A DNA stretch of 64,000 bases, from NCBI GenBank assembly GCA_002633025.1, contig NMRB01001796.1, positions 28,491-92,490 on the forward strand. Direction: 5' to 3'. Below, one piece after another: positions 1 to 12,300 of the stretch (the first letter of the stretch is position 1; the number at the start of each line of letters is the position of its first letter). The notes below the pieces were generated by a model. It was given only the letters and a program-made list of their open reading frames with translations, made no database searches and was not told the DNA's origin. The DNA comes from Notospermus geniculatus. Its lineage: Eukaryota > Nemertea > Pilidiophora > Heteronemertea > Lineidae. The position numbers were made by a program, and so were the translations under genes.

Positions 1-66
1 GCAATGAATATTACAATACTACTCTGGCTGCCTCCACATAATTGGCAGACGTAACACAATCAGCAT

Positions 67-318
67 TTAGCTTTTTGCTTTCCCTTTAGACTTCGATGAT
101 TTACTAGACCTCCTGGCTTCCGGTGAGCCATCTTTCTTCGCACCATTTTCTAACGTGTCTTTCATTTTCCTAATAATGTTGTCAAAGGAGTCGATGCCGA
201 GGTAATCAATCTGGCCGCGTTCCCACGCGTACTGCCATTCTCGTTCGTTCATTTTCGGCATTGGTTGCGGTGGCGGGCCCTCCAGCCTCAATCCGGCCAA
301 CTGGCCCACAATTCCACC
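67..318 (-). CDS. GYG1: Glycogenin exon 9, glycogen-synthase-binding C-terminus
   Basis: Acceptor TTGTTTACAG at 320-319 and stop TAA at 69-67. It encodes [18 protein letters not shown], then [17 protein letters not shown], matching the conserved C-terminal motif that recruits glycogen synthase (human WEQGQADYMGADSFDNI). After this motif human GYG1 ends within about ten residues; here a further Ser/Lys-rich stretch ([15 protein letters not shown]) follows. Only 66 nt of 3' sequence lie in the window, so no poly(A) signal can be assigned. Confidence 0.96.
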   Translation of the reverse strand, partial: GGIVGQLAGLRLEGPPPQPMPKMNEREWQYAWERGQIDYLGIDSFDNIIRKMKDTLENGAKKDGSPEARRSSKSSKSKGKAKS

Positions 319-3300
319 CTGTAAACAATCAAAATTGAAACAGTCAAGAAATGGCAATAATATCAATAACTCCCTATTGAACGAAAATTTTACCTTTGTC
401 AGATTAACTGTTTTATGCAATAGTTAGTTCCAATATCACACAAGATTAATATGCATGCATAATGGATGGTAAAGTTTGGTAAAGTTTTTCTCAAAATCTC
501 AAAATGCATTACACGGTTAGTTTTGCCCAAGACAATATGCAAATATATCAATGTGTACTGCATGAACTTCAGAAGACAAATTAAGAACTTTACCCAAGAA
601 TTACATCGGCCCTACATGCAGAAGACAAACACTTGACTTTATTAGTAAGCAAATTTTGGATTCGTTAGACAAAGCAGTTGAAAATTTGCGAAATGGTGAC
701 TTTGTGCGCAAATGGACAGACTAAGTTAGAGTATGTCTCTACGAACAACACCGGCTACAAGACAATAGGAGCTGTCAGTGAGTCGACCAATAGGGGTCAC
801 TACGGCCCAATTCAATGCATATAGCGGACACACTCATTCTTGATTGAGCACCAATCACGTGGATTTTCCTGTGTATTGGTCTGCTAGAACTTTGCTGCCA
901 TCTTTTGGCAAATACACGTGGCTGACTGCTCCTATTGTATGAACTTGTCTTCATTTCAAGTATTATGCAACTACCACAGTAGTAGATTCTAACCAAACCA
1001 TTCTACACATAGATGTTACTTGAAAATGAATTACCGGTAAACAGAAAGAATTGACAGACTAGAGAAATCTACACAGCAGAGAGAGAGAGAGAATTGCGAG
1101 GGTTTTGGCAGGTTATACGATAAGTGATATTTCATTCAAGTTGGCCATACTACACCCTGATGAACACAACATAATGAACAAGACGATGATGACAACAGTT
1201 TGACAACAAACGTGCCTTGCACCCAAGTTGGCAATTCACTAGAACTCGAACTGAATGTGCCTACATTTAAGACTTGAAGTTGCAACAGCCAAAAACATCA
1301 TAAGACACTAATTCGTGGTACCTAAACATAGAAGTACTAGTAGGTACTTCATGTTCGGGCAGCACTTTTATGATTTTTGACACTGCTCTCCACCATTTTT
1401 TCAAAAGGATGCAAGACTTCGGCCCACAAGGTGCAACACTTGCTGGGCAGACGAAAGACGCGAAGCACGACGACAAACTGAGGTTACTGCATGTTCACTA
1501 CAGCCAGACTGGAAGCACTGAATCCTTCGATGACATTGGGGAATTTGATACCCGTTAGAGACGGACAGAATTCTGATGAATTTGCACACTCCTGACGAAA
1601 ACGGAGGCTGGAATTGAATGAGCTGCATTCTGAGGTTAGAGTCACGAACATGTCTACTGTGTATGATAACTTTGAATCCAACGGAGTTGGCTTCAGTTAT
1701 ATGTCAAACCTTTCCACATAAAGCCTTCCTTCAGTCACCAGTTGACTTCTAGCCACTTCACCAAGAGATCCAACTGTAAGCTGGGCCAACACCATGCAGC
1801 ACCCTGTCAGATTTTCCCACAACCTAGACCAACAACCCATGTGCCATCACCCCAACCACTAGATACCTTCACCCCACCTTGCAGTTAGGATTGGGGAGTA
1901 TACCGGTAAATGCCGGCCCTTTAAGAATGCCCTGCTCTTTTACTTTGCATTTTACATTAAAGTCAAACAAAGGGTCATTTGCAGGAAAGGAACCAAGGAA
2001 TTCAAGACAACCGCTGAAAAAATGAGAAATACCTGAAAAATAAACGACTCAGTTGGCCACGGGGACTTCAAATACTGACCACCCCTCTGTAGGCCATGGG
2101 GGACTGAGACTCCAAGTAAGATACTGGAGAAATCATGGATGATTCATCACCCAACATCACCATCGACCTTCATCGATCAGCTAACATGCCAGGCCTCTGC
2201 ACAAAAACGTGCCTAGCAAACTAAGAACTGAGTTGACATTTGTCTAAAGCAGATATTCACCAATCAGTTACTAAAGAGAACAAGCGTTTAAATGCAACTG
2301 AAGGCAAACCAAGGTTATTAACTCATTAAAGCTTGCTTCCTTATTAGGTATCTGATCTGCCTTATGAGATGGATGTATTCTCATAGAGATCATAGTTAGC
2401 ATCCGCATTAGTCACAAAACCTATACTGTCACCAAACTCTACCAGATGTAAGATAGGTATTAGCTTGGTTAAGGGTCAAACCCCTATGAACCTACCCTCG
2501 CCCAACCCAGCAACTTCACTGGCTAGTAGAAGCTGACATGTGCTCTACCATGTGAGAATTATCTCATACGAGCTGGCTCTCAATGGGCAATTCACCAATG
2601 GGTCATATGAATAAAGGCTAGCAAATGCTTTTACTTCAGATTTGTACAGCATAGCATAGTACATTTGTATTGCAAAATTCAGGTAAAAGCATTTACTAGT
2701 CTTTATTCATATGACCCATTGTTGGTTTCCGTCGGACATCACTCTACGAGCAATGACACAAACCACTGCCCATAGCTTTCTATGGTGTGGTTGCCCATAG
2801 ACAGCCAACTAGTGCAAGATCACTCTCACGTGGCATAGCGCTTTAAGCATCACAGCAGATACCGAATTCATGGAATAACGCAGCGGGATCATTAGGATAA
2901 AGCAACTCTGTTATGCGGTGCAAGTGTTGCATCTTGGGCGCTATTAAAAATCGTAATCAAAATGTGAACGTTTGAACTCCACACAACACATGAATATGGC
3001 TGCGCAAGGAATGCACCATGCAAGGATGGAGTATTTGGTCGTGACAGAAATGATGCTGTTAGTTTATAAGGTAGTTGACTTTAGGTATAAAGATGGCGCC
3101 ATAGATGCAATTAGGCCAATTGGCAAATAAAGCGGAATGATTTTGAATTCTGGAGCCTAGGCTCCTGGCAACAAGGACCATTACCAAACAACAGGCTGCA
3201 ACACTGGGAGGCTGGAATAGGATTTGTGGGATAGTATTAGGGTGGGAATTCGTCGGGTGTAGCCATTTTGTCCACACCCGTACCAGAGCTTGTGGCTGGG

Positions 3301-6300
3301 TCCATCCCACTTGGACTCAGTCAGTGCATAGAAATATTGAAGAGGGAGCTCAGCACGAAAGAGCATCATTAGCTCCCTTGTTATTGGAAAATTTATGAAT
3401 AGCAGGAGGAAACTGGAGTGTCCGGGGAAACCTGTACTGTCAAAGAGAGTTGTCCTCTCTATCACTTGGAGAATGGGTCCAACTGTGATCGACATGTGAC
3501 GATGTTTTCTTTATGCCACTCTGACAGCCATGATGGGTATATGTCCGCAAAAATAACCTTTGGAAGATGCTGAAAATATTGTGAGTCGATGGAGACTGAA
3601 AAAGAAATGGGGGTGGGATTCACAGAAAGATGAGATGGGAGAATGGGCTGAACCCGGAGAGTTCAGGGGAATGTGGGGACTGGAACCTCAAGACTATGGT
3701 GGAGCTGAAGGAGGTGGTTCGGGTGACCTCAAAGAAAACGTACATTATTCGCAGCTGTACCACTTAGAATAAGAGGGGAATGGGGCTGCATTTCTGGACC
3801 CAATGGACAGAGACAACAGCATCATTTCTGTATTCACCATGAACGCTGCGTGGTGCATTTCGACACAGCATCGCTACGCAGACCCACCTCTTCCGCGTTC
3901 TCAGCAGGTGGCGTGCCGCAGTGTTGATTGGTACATGCATGGTCAGTAGAGGAAGAAGTATGCTCGTGCCTGTCGGACGCACCAGGACGGTTTGGAAGAT
4001 TTGAAGAGTCTCTATCTGAACTAACACTATGACTTTTTTTATCACAAATACCATCTCGACACTTATCACAGTTCGATTTTTCACTATCGACTCCAGTATC
4101 ACATTCTTCATCACATTGTTCAATATTTGAGCCGTTGGTATTAATTATAATAGTTTCCATATCTTTTGCTTCATAAAGTAACAGAGGAGGGTTGTCGGCG
4201 TCCATATACGACATGGGCTCCTCCAAGTAATGTGATTCATAATGATGATAGCACCGACTTTCATCCACCTCAACAACTACTCGCTCACAACACGGCATTT
4301 CTCGTTCTATAACCTCATAATGTATGTCAATTTCGGGTAAGATATATGGCATGGTCATTTTGTAGTTGATTCTGCTCGCGGCTCGACGGGCAGCCTCGGG
4401 GTCCAGTGCAGGAAGGTGGAGTAGATGCAGAGGAGACTTCTGTAAACATAAGAAAAGCAAGGGTTTGCATAACCTACCACAGGTGTCGCCCCAACGATGT
4501 CTACCCCTGCTACCCCCTTCACATAATAAGATGGAAAACCCTCAATCTATCAACCTCCCCACGTTGTTATCTAGACTCTAACTAACATGCAGTGGTTAGT
4601 CAGCCAGGAAGGATCAAGTGTCTTTTTCAAAAGGAATACAAACTTTTGATAAAATTAGACAAATATTGTTGCTAGGCCAGTCATGACATATGCATGGGTG
4701 TCAGACAGTATAAACCCGACACTTCCCAAAGGGTACAACCGTTTTGATGAATGCAACCCACAGCCCTTGACCCCCCACCCACCCCCACAATACTATCACA
4801 AGTCTAGGGAACATATTATTTAGGGGACATCTAACAACTGGGGTACCAGTCTAGTCAAACAGATCATTTAGGTACACAAACAGGACATGGGTAACTATTC
4901 TGACAGTGTCAAACAGGCCAGGACAAAGCTGGGACATTGTCATGACAATCAGCACGACTGAACAGGCCCCATATTCATAAAACCCTGTGAAGCGAAGTTA
5001 TCTGCTAAAGTGCCTAGTTTGTACAGGCCAATGTACACAACTAGCAACCAACTAAGCTAGCAAGGTTTTATGAATTAGGCTCTGGATACTGAACACGACA
5101 CTGCTTAAAACTCATTGGATCCTGAGTCACAAAGTCATGCAATGTACAAGAGAGACAGTGTCTATACATTGCTACATTTAAGACTATTCTAAGTCTATTC
5201 AGCATCGATTTAGTAGCATTAATTTACAGGACGTAGTTTCTAGCCCTGGCTACTGTACAGAGTAATGCATAACATAAGCAGTAACTGGCCTGCAAAGTCA
5301 ATTTCAAGCAAAACTTCGTGCAATTTACAAATGAACAAAACTTGAACTATAAGAAATCAAAATTCTGTGCAAAATTTGTAAATGATGAATGCAGTTTGTA
5401 GAGCACTAATATAATGTTGTGAATGCATGAGAGGCGGGATGAACTGCCTGACATGCAGTATTCAGCAGCCATGCAACTCTACCAAGGTCTAATTCTGTAC
5501 AGTTAGAAGGGGAATTCTATGCTAAGGGAATATCAAATTATGTACAAAGTCACTGATACCTAAAATCCAAGAACAAACTTTCCTGTTTTACAGAGACTTG
5601 AGAAGACACTGGGTCTTTTGTCTTGAAATCAAATATTTGTCATTTTGGTATCAAGTTGGGATGATAACCTCAAAATTCCTCTCGTATCATATCCATGGCT
5701 GACCTGCTGTGGAATTTGTCACATTGACCAAACCCCCTAACCCCTCCCACCCCCACCATACAGCAAATTTGCACGAACTTCAGAACTGGATTCTGTGAAA
5801 CCAGAATTTCTCTGAACTCAAAATTATGATAATTCTGGCAAATCTAAGAAAGACAAATGCAAAATCACCAAAATTCGTGCTGGGTATTGAAAACTACGGG
5901 CCGTGCATCAGGATTCACACACCCTCTACCATGACAAGCTTTGGTATGCCAAACAGGATTTATATACATGGGATTAGGAACACAATAAGTCAATCATAGA
6001 CTCAAGGGAATGTCTGTAACCGGGTCGAGAAGAAACAGCACTGGTGATGAAACGGAAGAGCACCGAAAGCCCCCCCCCCAACAATACGTAAACAACTTAG
6101 GCAGCACCACTCAGTTGGACCCAAGGGAGACCAAGACCCCTTATCAGGAAGAGATCCCCAGAACTAACTTCAGCATCAGTTTATTTAAGCAAGGGCCAGA
6201 AGTCCCCACCCTTCTATGAGGCTGCAAGTGGCAAAGACTAGTGGTGCCATCTACTGAAGTTTTGCTAAGGTCGAACCCCTCAAATGGTTTTCTGTGCTTG

Positions 6301-9300
6301 CTACACCGTTTTGACAAGCACTGTACTACCAGCTGCTTAACTATGGACCAGGGGCAGCAAAAACAAGCAGCAAGTGTGGAAAACTGCCGTGGTATCAACA
6401 GGCTTTAAGTTCTGCCATCAACAGGAAGGAACCTCAGGAATGACAACAGCAACTTGGTCTGAAGCAGATAGTACTCATACAGACATGAGTCTGTGAGATT
6501 GGAAATCTGTCTATGATCCATGATGTCACAGACAGAAAACTAGCAAAGATGAGCATTTTAGCTCAGACTGGCTCTCAGAGATATCTCACTGAGGGTTCTG
6601 TATGTGTGCGACCAGCTTCACAGAGAACTGAACCTAAAACATCAGAAGTGACAACTCCAGCACTACCCCAATACGACAGTGACAAAATGGTGTTGGTGAA
6701 ACAAATGGATCACGTTGTTAGAGAAGTAGACAAAGTGGAAACATTGGTTAGGGTTAGATATTGTTAGGTTGCACTGATATGAACATGTTGGGTTAGAAAT
6801 GGTACTATGCAACCATATTAACATACGATGGATGAAATGATGTCACTGACCATTGACAACATCCTCAGGTGGTCAGCGGTTCGTGGTTGGGGGTTCTTGG
6901 CGCTCGCTCATTCCCTCTGTCATCGCAGACAAACCCCTGAAGACATTGGTCGATTGTGGAGTACGTAGCTTGGATATGCCATTCATTCTGGCAAATGTCC
7001 TCACTGAGACCTCAGGGGTTTGTTTGCAGTGACGGAAGGAAGCAAGTGCTTAGAACTGCTGATATTCTCAGGATGATAGACAAGGGACCAGGCAAGTTAG
7101 ATGCAAATCCTGAGCTCCTTATATACAAGGCGCAGTACAAATTTACAGAATTTGGGAATTTTCAGTGAATTTTCACTGCCAGCACCCCCTTATCCAGATG
7201 CATCACAAAATATCCATTTTCTTCATTTTTCATGCATTTTCTGACATAAATCAACATTCGAAATATGATGCATCTTTCATGCACGGACATCATATTCTAA
7301 AACATGAAATATATGAAGAAATCGGTAAGTGGTCCTAAATACCATGTCAATTTCACCTTCCCAATAACCAGCGCATTGTCTATTCACTTTGTTGTGGCCT
7401 TAATTTCATGGGTTGTGCTCAAATCACTAGGGCTGAATTGTCTGAAACCGTTCAATTTTACCATTAAATATGCCAACCATTAAGAGACAGGTTCAGACTG
7501 AGAGACTACAGGAGGACGTATACTATAGCCATGGACAGGCTCCAAAAATTGCTCCAGAAGACCATTTTCTTGAGTATTTTTGCTGCTCTGGAGCATTGCA
7601 CCATAATTCGTCCCAAAATTGCTGTAGATAAAACCATTTCTGTCGAGCATTTTATGCCTGAAGTTATTTCGCTGTCTGGAGCAAGTGGCAGATGTCCAAT
7701 GGCTAATGGCTACTCTAAATAGAGGGAAAATCACAAAATTAAGCCACAAGACAATTACTTCTTACACCATGAAGAGGAAAAGAAACAAATATCTGAGAGA
7801 AAATAGATCATAAGATTGATATTTTGATAGCGTGCACGTTACAAAGACACAGAAAGGTGAATTCGTTAGCTTATAACCTTCACCCTGAAATTAGCACTGA
7901 AGTTACCTCGGGATTAGTTGCCTGAAAAAACAAACCAAAAATTATGATATTATTTTGTAAAATTCATGTGAAAATAGTAGAAACATGCACCCAACTTGTA
8001 CTTTAGGCTCCATTTCCATAGAGTTCACGTTGACACTTTTCACGCGCCACGCTTCACGTTTTCCTTTCGTTCCTCGGAGAAAGCATGTCACAGGACAGGT
8101 AATGTGTGTCTCGTTGTGCGCTGAATCGAGGAACGAAAGGAAAACGTGAAGCGTGGCGCGTGAAAAGTGTCAACGTGAGCTCTATGGAACTGGAGCCTTA
8201 AGGTTGTAGAAAGATGACGATGACAGTACTACTGTATCACAATATGGAATATCAATTCAACGCAATAAACAATTAGCATCACTCAGACCAGACAGTGCAA
8301 TCTGCCGTCTGCTGGGGTCAGATAATCACGCAACAGCTGACACCAAGGACCGATGATCATATATGTGGCGTGACAATCACATATTCTTCAACAAAAAGAA
8401 ACACGCCATATTACCGCAGGCAAATTAATGATGATCATTTCAATTATCCTGGGCCGACTATTGATTAACTTATTACTTGTTGATTGTGTTCATATGACTT
8501 GATTGAACTTGTCTCTAACTGATGTAGTAAATTGGTTACAATAACTTTCCTAGGCAGAGTTACCAAATTCCCTGTTCTTCAAATTTTTTTCAGAATGTCA
8601 GTATTCTCCAAGGAAATTTCCTTGAGAGGAACGGTAAACATTGATTGGTCATTGATAGACTTCCAATCATAAACTGGAGCCAGGGGAGGACGCAGGGGTG
8701 ACGATGGAAAACCATTACAACAACGGGGTATGAAAACCTATGAAGTGTGAAGAAATTAAGAAAGTGGGATCTTGCTAAGTTTTTTAACGGAGAGACGGAC
8801 ACATGTAATCTGGCCCATTTTTCATTGTCCATCAAGTGCTGTTCCTGAAATGACTTATTTCAACGACAGATTGCAACAGCGTAATGGGCCTAATCAAGAG
8901 ACCAAGGCCAGAAAATGGCAATCTTGATCAAACAGGTTGAAATTACACATTGTTTCTGGAGCCCGTCTACTGCTTACCACCAGACCCAGACATGTAGAGT
9001 GTCTACCACCCTTCAGACACAGACCATTTGACCTAATAATGCTACAGTTTGTGAAATAACTGTTTTGATACCAGTTACAAAGGTATCAAAAAGATCATAA
9101 CAACTTGAGACTTGTGTAAACTAGACACTTCAACACAACAAGATCGGGTCAGGTGTCGAGGATGGTTAGAAGATGACTCATAAACACCACTCAAAACTTT
9201 TTCGACGATGACGATCAATTCTAGTAAATTTTCTCAAATATACCCTTCGAGAAATTAAACTGTGCAGCAAACGCATGCAACAAACACCAAAGGAAAACTA

Positions 9301-12300
9301 CTTGACGACCATCCTCCAATAGCAGGGGTTCTTACCTCGCTCCTCTTCATCCACTCACACTTTGTGTGCGAGCATGTTAAGAGGAGCAAGACCCATACCC
9401 TGCTATGGGAGGATGCTTGACTACAAGAGGTAGAGGAGAATAGGGCCTGGTGAAATGGACATAACAGAGCATGGCACAACACACTGCAATACATTCAAAG
9501 TCGTAGGATATGCAGTAGTTGAAGCTGGCAAACAGACACATGCTAACACAATCAATCATCAGGCCTAATTAGTAAAACATATCATGTTTGATGGCAACCA
9601 TTTTGGAATTTTTTGAAAATTTAACCCAGTGGGTTGTAAGTGGCAGAAATTACATACAGCATTGAGAGAGAAACGGGGGAAAAGTTGGTGACCAGTCTGC
9701 AACAGATTTTTAATTCGTCACTTTCCACCTTATTCACGAAAACCCACTTCTAACTTTGCACTATTTTGAATTCCTGGGTACTTCGTGATTTCCAAGTAAC
9801 CAACAAAACTGTTGCTGATGTAAATGACTTGGAATTGATATCAATTAGGAAGCCTTGACCTTTATACAGCCAGTTCTCTCCCGACAAACCCAGGTAGCAG
9901 GGATAATGCGAGCAATTCACTTTGTACTCATCTTCACCTAACCAGGTGAACTTATTCTTTCCCTGCAGGCTCAGGCAGCGTGACCTGCTCAATGAGAGCC
10001 CTGCATGCGTACACAAGCTTCAGACACCAAGCAATGCCTACAGTACACCGCTTAGCTTAGAATTCCAATAATGCACAGTGGGCCATGAGGTACATGTACT
10101 TCACATGGCTGTGTACCAGTAGCTAACATTTTTCCCAGTTGAAAAGACATACAGAAGTGATGGAGCAGGGAAGATTTTTTACAGTGAATACAGTTAATCG
10201 TTCTCCTGTCGGTAGCCAGCACAAGGCCACGGTATGCCGATAGGTGATAAACATCTCAGTCTTGAGGTTCAAGGTTGGGTAATCTGCCACGAACAACCCA
10301 CTGATTAAAACCCAGTATGCAGACATCAGCTAGTCATTTTCCTAACACGCAAAAATGTCAATTTGTTTAAAAGTGTCATGCACAACATTCAAGCTGTTAT
10401 AATTTTTTCTTATTCAAGAGGGATGCACAAAGTTCCATAATGCACAAAAAATGACAAGTCAAAAGTGCAACAAAATTTACGACGAGTATTAGAGATTCAT
10501 ATAGAAGACGACTGCTGGACAGGCCAGCATGAAATGGACCTCCGTCACGGTAGACCAGTCACCACTGGTCTACAAATGTAGATGGATGTCCAGCACCCAA
10601 AGGCAAAAAAATATCGATTGTTTACGAAATATACCATCAAATGGGTACAAAAGTATCATATGAAATCTTCTCACCAAAGTAGGATCTAGGAAAGGATGAA
10701 CTAGGGAGAGGAAGTATTTCCACCATATTTGAAGGAAGGTTTGATTATGAACTGTCGAGACGTCTGTTATAACTTCTCCCGTAGCAGGGTTCACGCTGTA
10801 TGTCCACGGCTTCTTTTCCCCAATGAAATGACATATCTTGATGTTTTTGCCGTACCTGAAGAAAGAAGCGAAAAACGCCATCATACATGTTTTGTCATCA
10901 AATGTCTGTTTTATTTTGCTCTGAGGCAACGTTGGTCAAATTCTGTTTTCAGGGAGGACACTTGCTAGCCTAGTGGTTATCACGTTGGCTTTTAAAACCG
11001 GTAGTAAGCGGCAGGTCCCGGGTTCGAATCCCGGGTCAAATGAGATTAATCATCCCTGGCTCTTCTGCATGTCACATGGGATGATAGCCATGGTGCCTTG
11101 TACCTTTGCCTTTGCAAGGAAAGACCCCATCCAAGTGAGGAACATGAGTAGCTGAGATGGCCTCTTCTGTACTTAGTAGGGCCAATAATGCTATGGCTTC
11201 GGCCCTGATGGAAAAATCTGGTACAATACTGTAAAGCAAGATAATTTCGCGGCTGGAAATTTTCGCGAATCAAGAATTATAGACATATCCGCGGCAGGAT
11301 ATTTTCCCGAGTCTCTGCCATTTTTCAGTTTTTTTTCTTCACGGACCATATTTATCACTTGCGTGTATTTATATTCGCGACAGGAAATTTTCGCGACTCA
11401 TACACTTTCGCGAAATTCGCGAAAATTTCCTGCACGCGAAATTTTCCTGCTTTACAGTATACAATATTGCAGGGTGTGGGCAATTTTCCCCTGTACCTCG
11501 AAGCAAACTGAATATCACAAATCATACACCGGCCTGGGAATTATCAACCCGCATATCTCTAACTTTGTTGTTAAAGATCACAATTGACTAGGTCATGATT
11601 GAACGAATTGCTCCAAGCTATGTGGTCTCACAATGATAACCTGGTCAAGTTCAAATATGAAAAGAGACGAATCCTAGTCACACACAGGATTTAGGCCTAC
11701 AACTGAACTTAACTTGAGAGGCATACTTGAATGGTATCATTCAGAATTCAATGAATACAATGAGATAACAGGTATGAGACATAAGACGTTTGTAGTAAAG
11801 ATTTTTTGTGGAGTACCGTACTAATTCAATGAAATTTCCAACATGATTAAAACATGAATTCCGTACTCTCACTGACAATGCAACCTTTTTGGGACTGCCT
11901 ACTGCCACCAGACAGATATGTCAATGAATGGTCTGGCAGGTCAGGTGTACTCCAGTCCTGAACACTGGTGCTGTTCACTGAGCCAGTGAGGTAGCTTACA
12001 CTGGCTGGAGTTTTGCTGACAACAGCTACAGACCACTCAGAAACAGCCCAGTCAAAAGCAGTGGAAGACTAAATCCCTATTTCCAAGCCCTGCACTGCTA
12101 AGTGTAACCCAGTCCTGCAGGAACACCCTGGGACGACCGCCAAGTAACTCCGATAGCAATAACAGGGCCTAACAGAGAAATTCTGTAACGGGAAAATACA
12201 TTGCATACCTTTTTGCTAAGGCACTGTTAGTGCTATCGGAGTTTCTTGGCGGTCGGCCCTGGTGTTTGGACTCATTGCCATACCCTGACCCACTGAAGTT

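Larger units (their letters stand above)
319..3887. other. Glycogenin intron 8
   Basis: No coding sequence supported. Contains a GA-rich run near 1078-1092, two palindromic elements (763-937 and the nested pair 2549-2835) and a minus-oriented SINE relic near 3395-3560. The remainder shows nothing recognisable. Confidence 0.6.
4440..7906. other. Glycogenin intron 7
   Basis: No coding sequence supported. Two palindromic elements (4965-5080, 6911-7040) stand out; the remaining AT-rich sequence shows no recognisable feature. Confidence 0.6.
7922..10674. other. Glycogenin intron 6
   Basis: Holds the inverted-repeat elements at 8005-8198 and 9302-9421. No other coding or RNA feature is recognisable. 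Confidence 0.6.

Noticed and set aside
1267-1681. Cluster of open frames that might be an extra glycogenin exon
   Set aside because: No phase-compatible acceptor and donor pair, and exons 8 and 9 already join in frame.
10972-11045. Functional tRNA gene
   Set aside because: B box and T arm are good, but the anticodon arm and acceptor stem do not pair convincingly and a SINE-type body follows.
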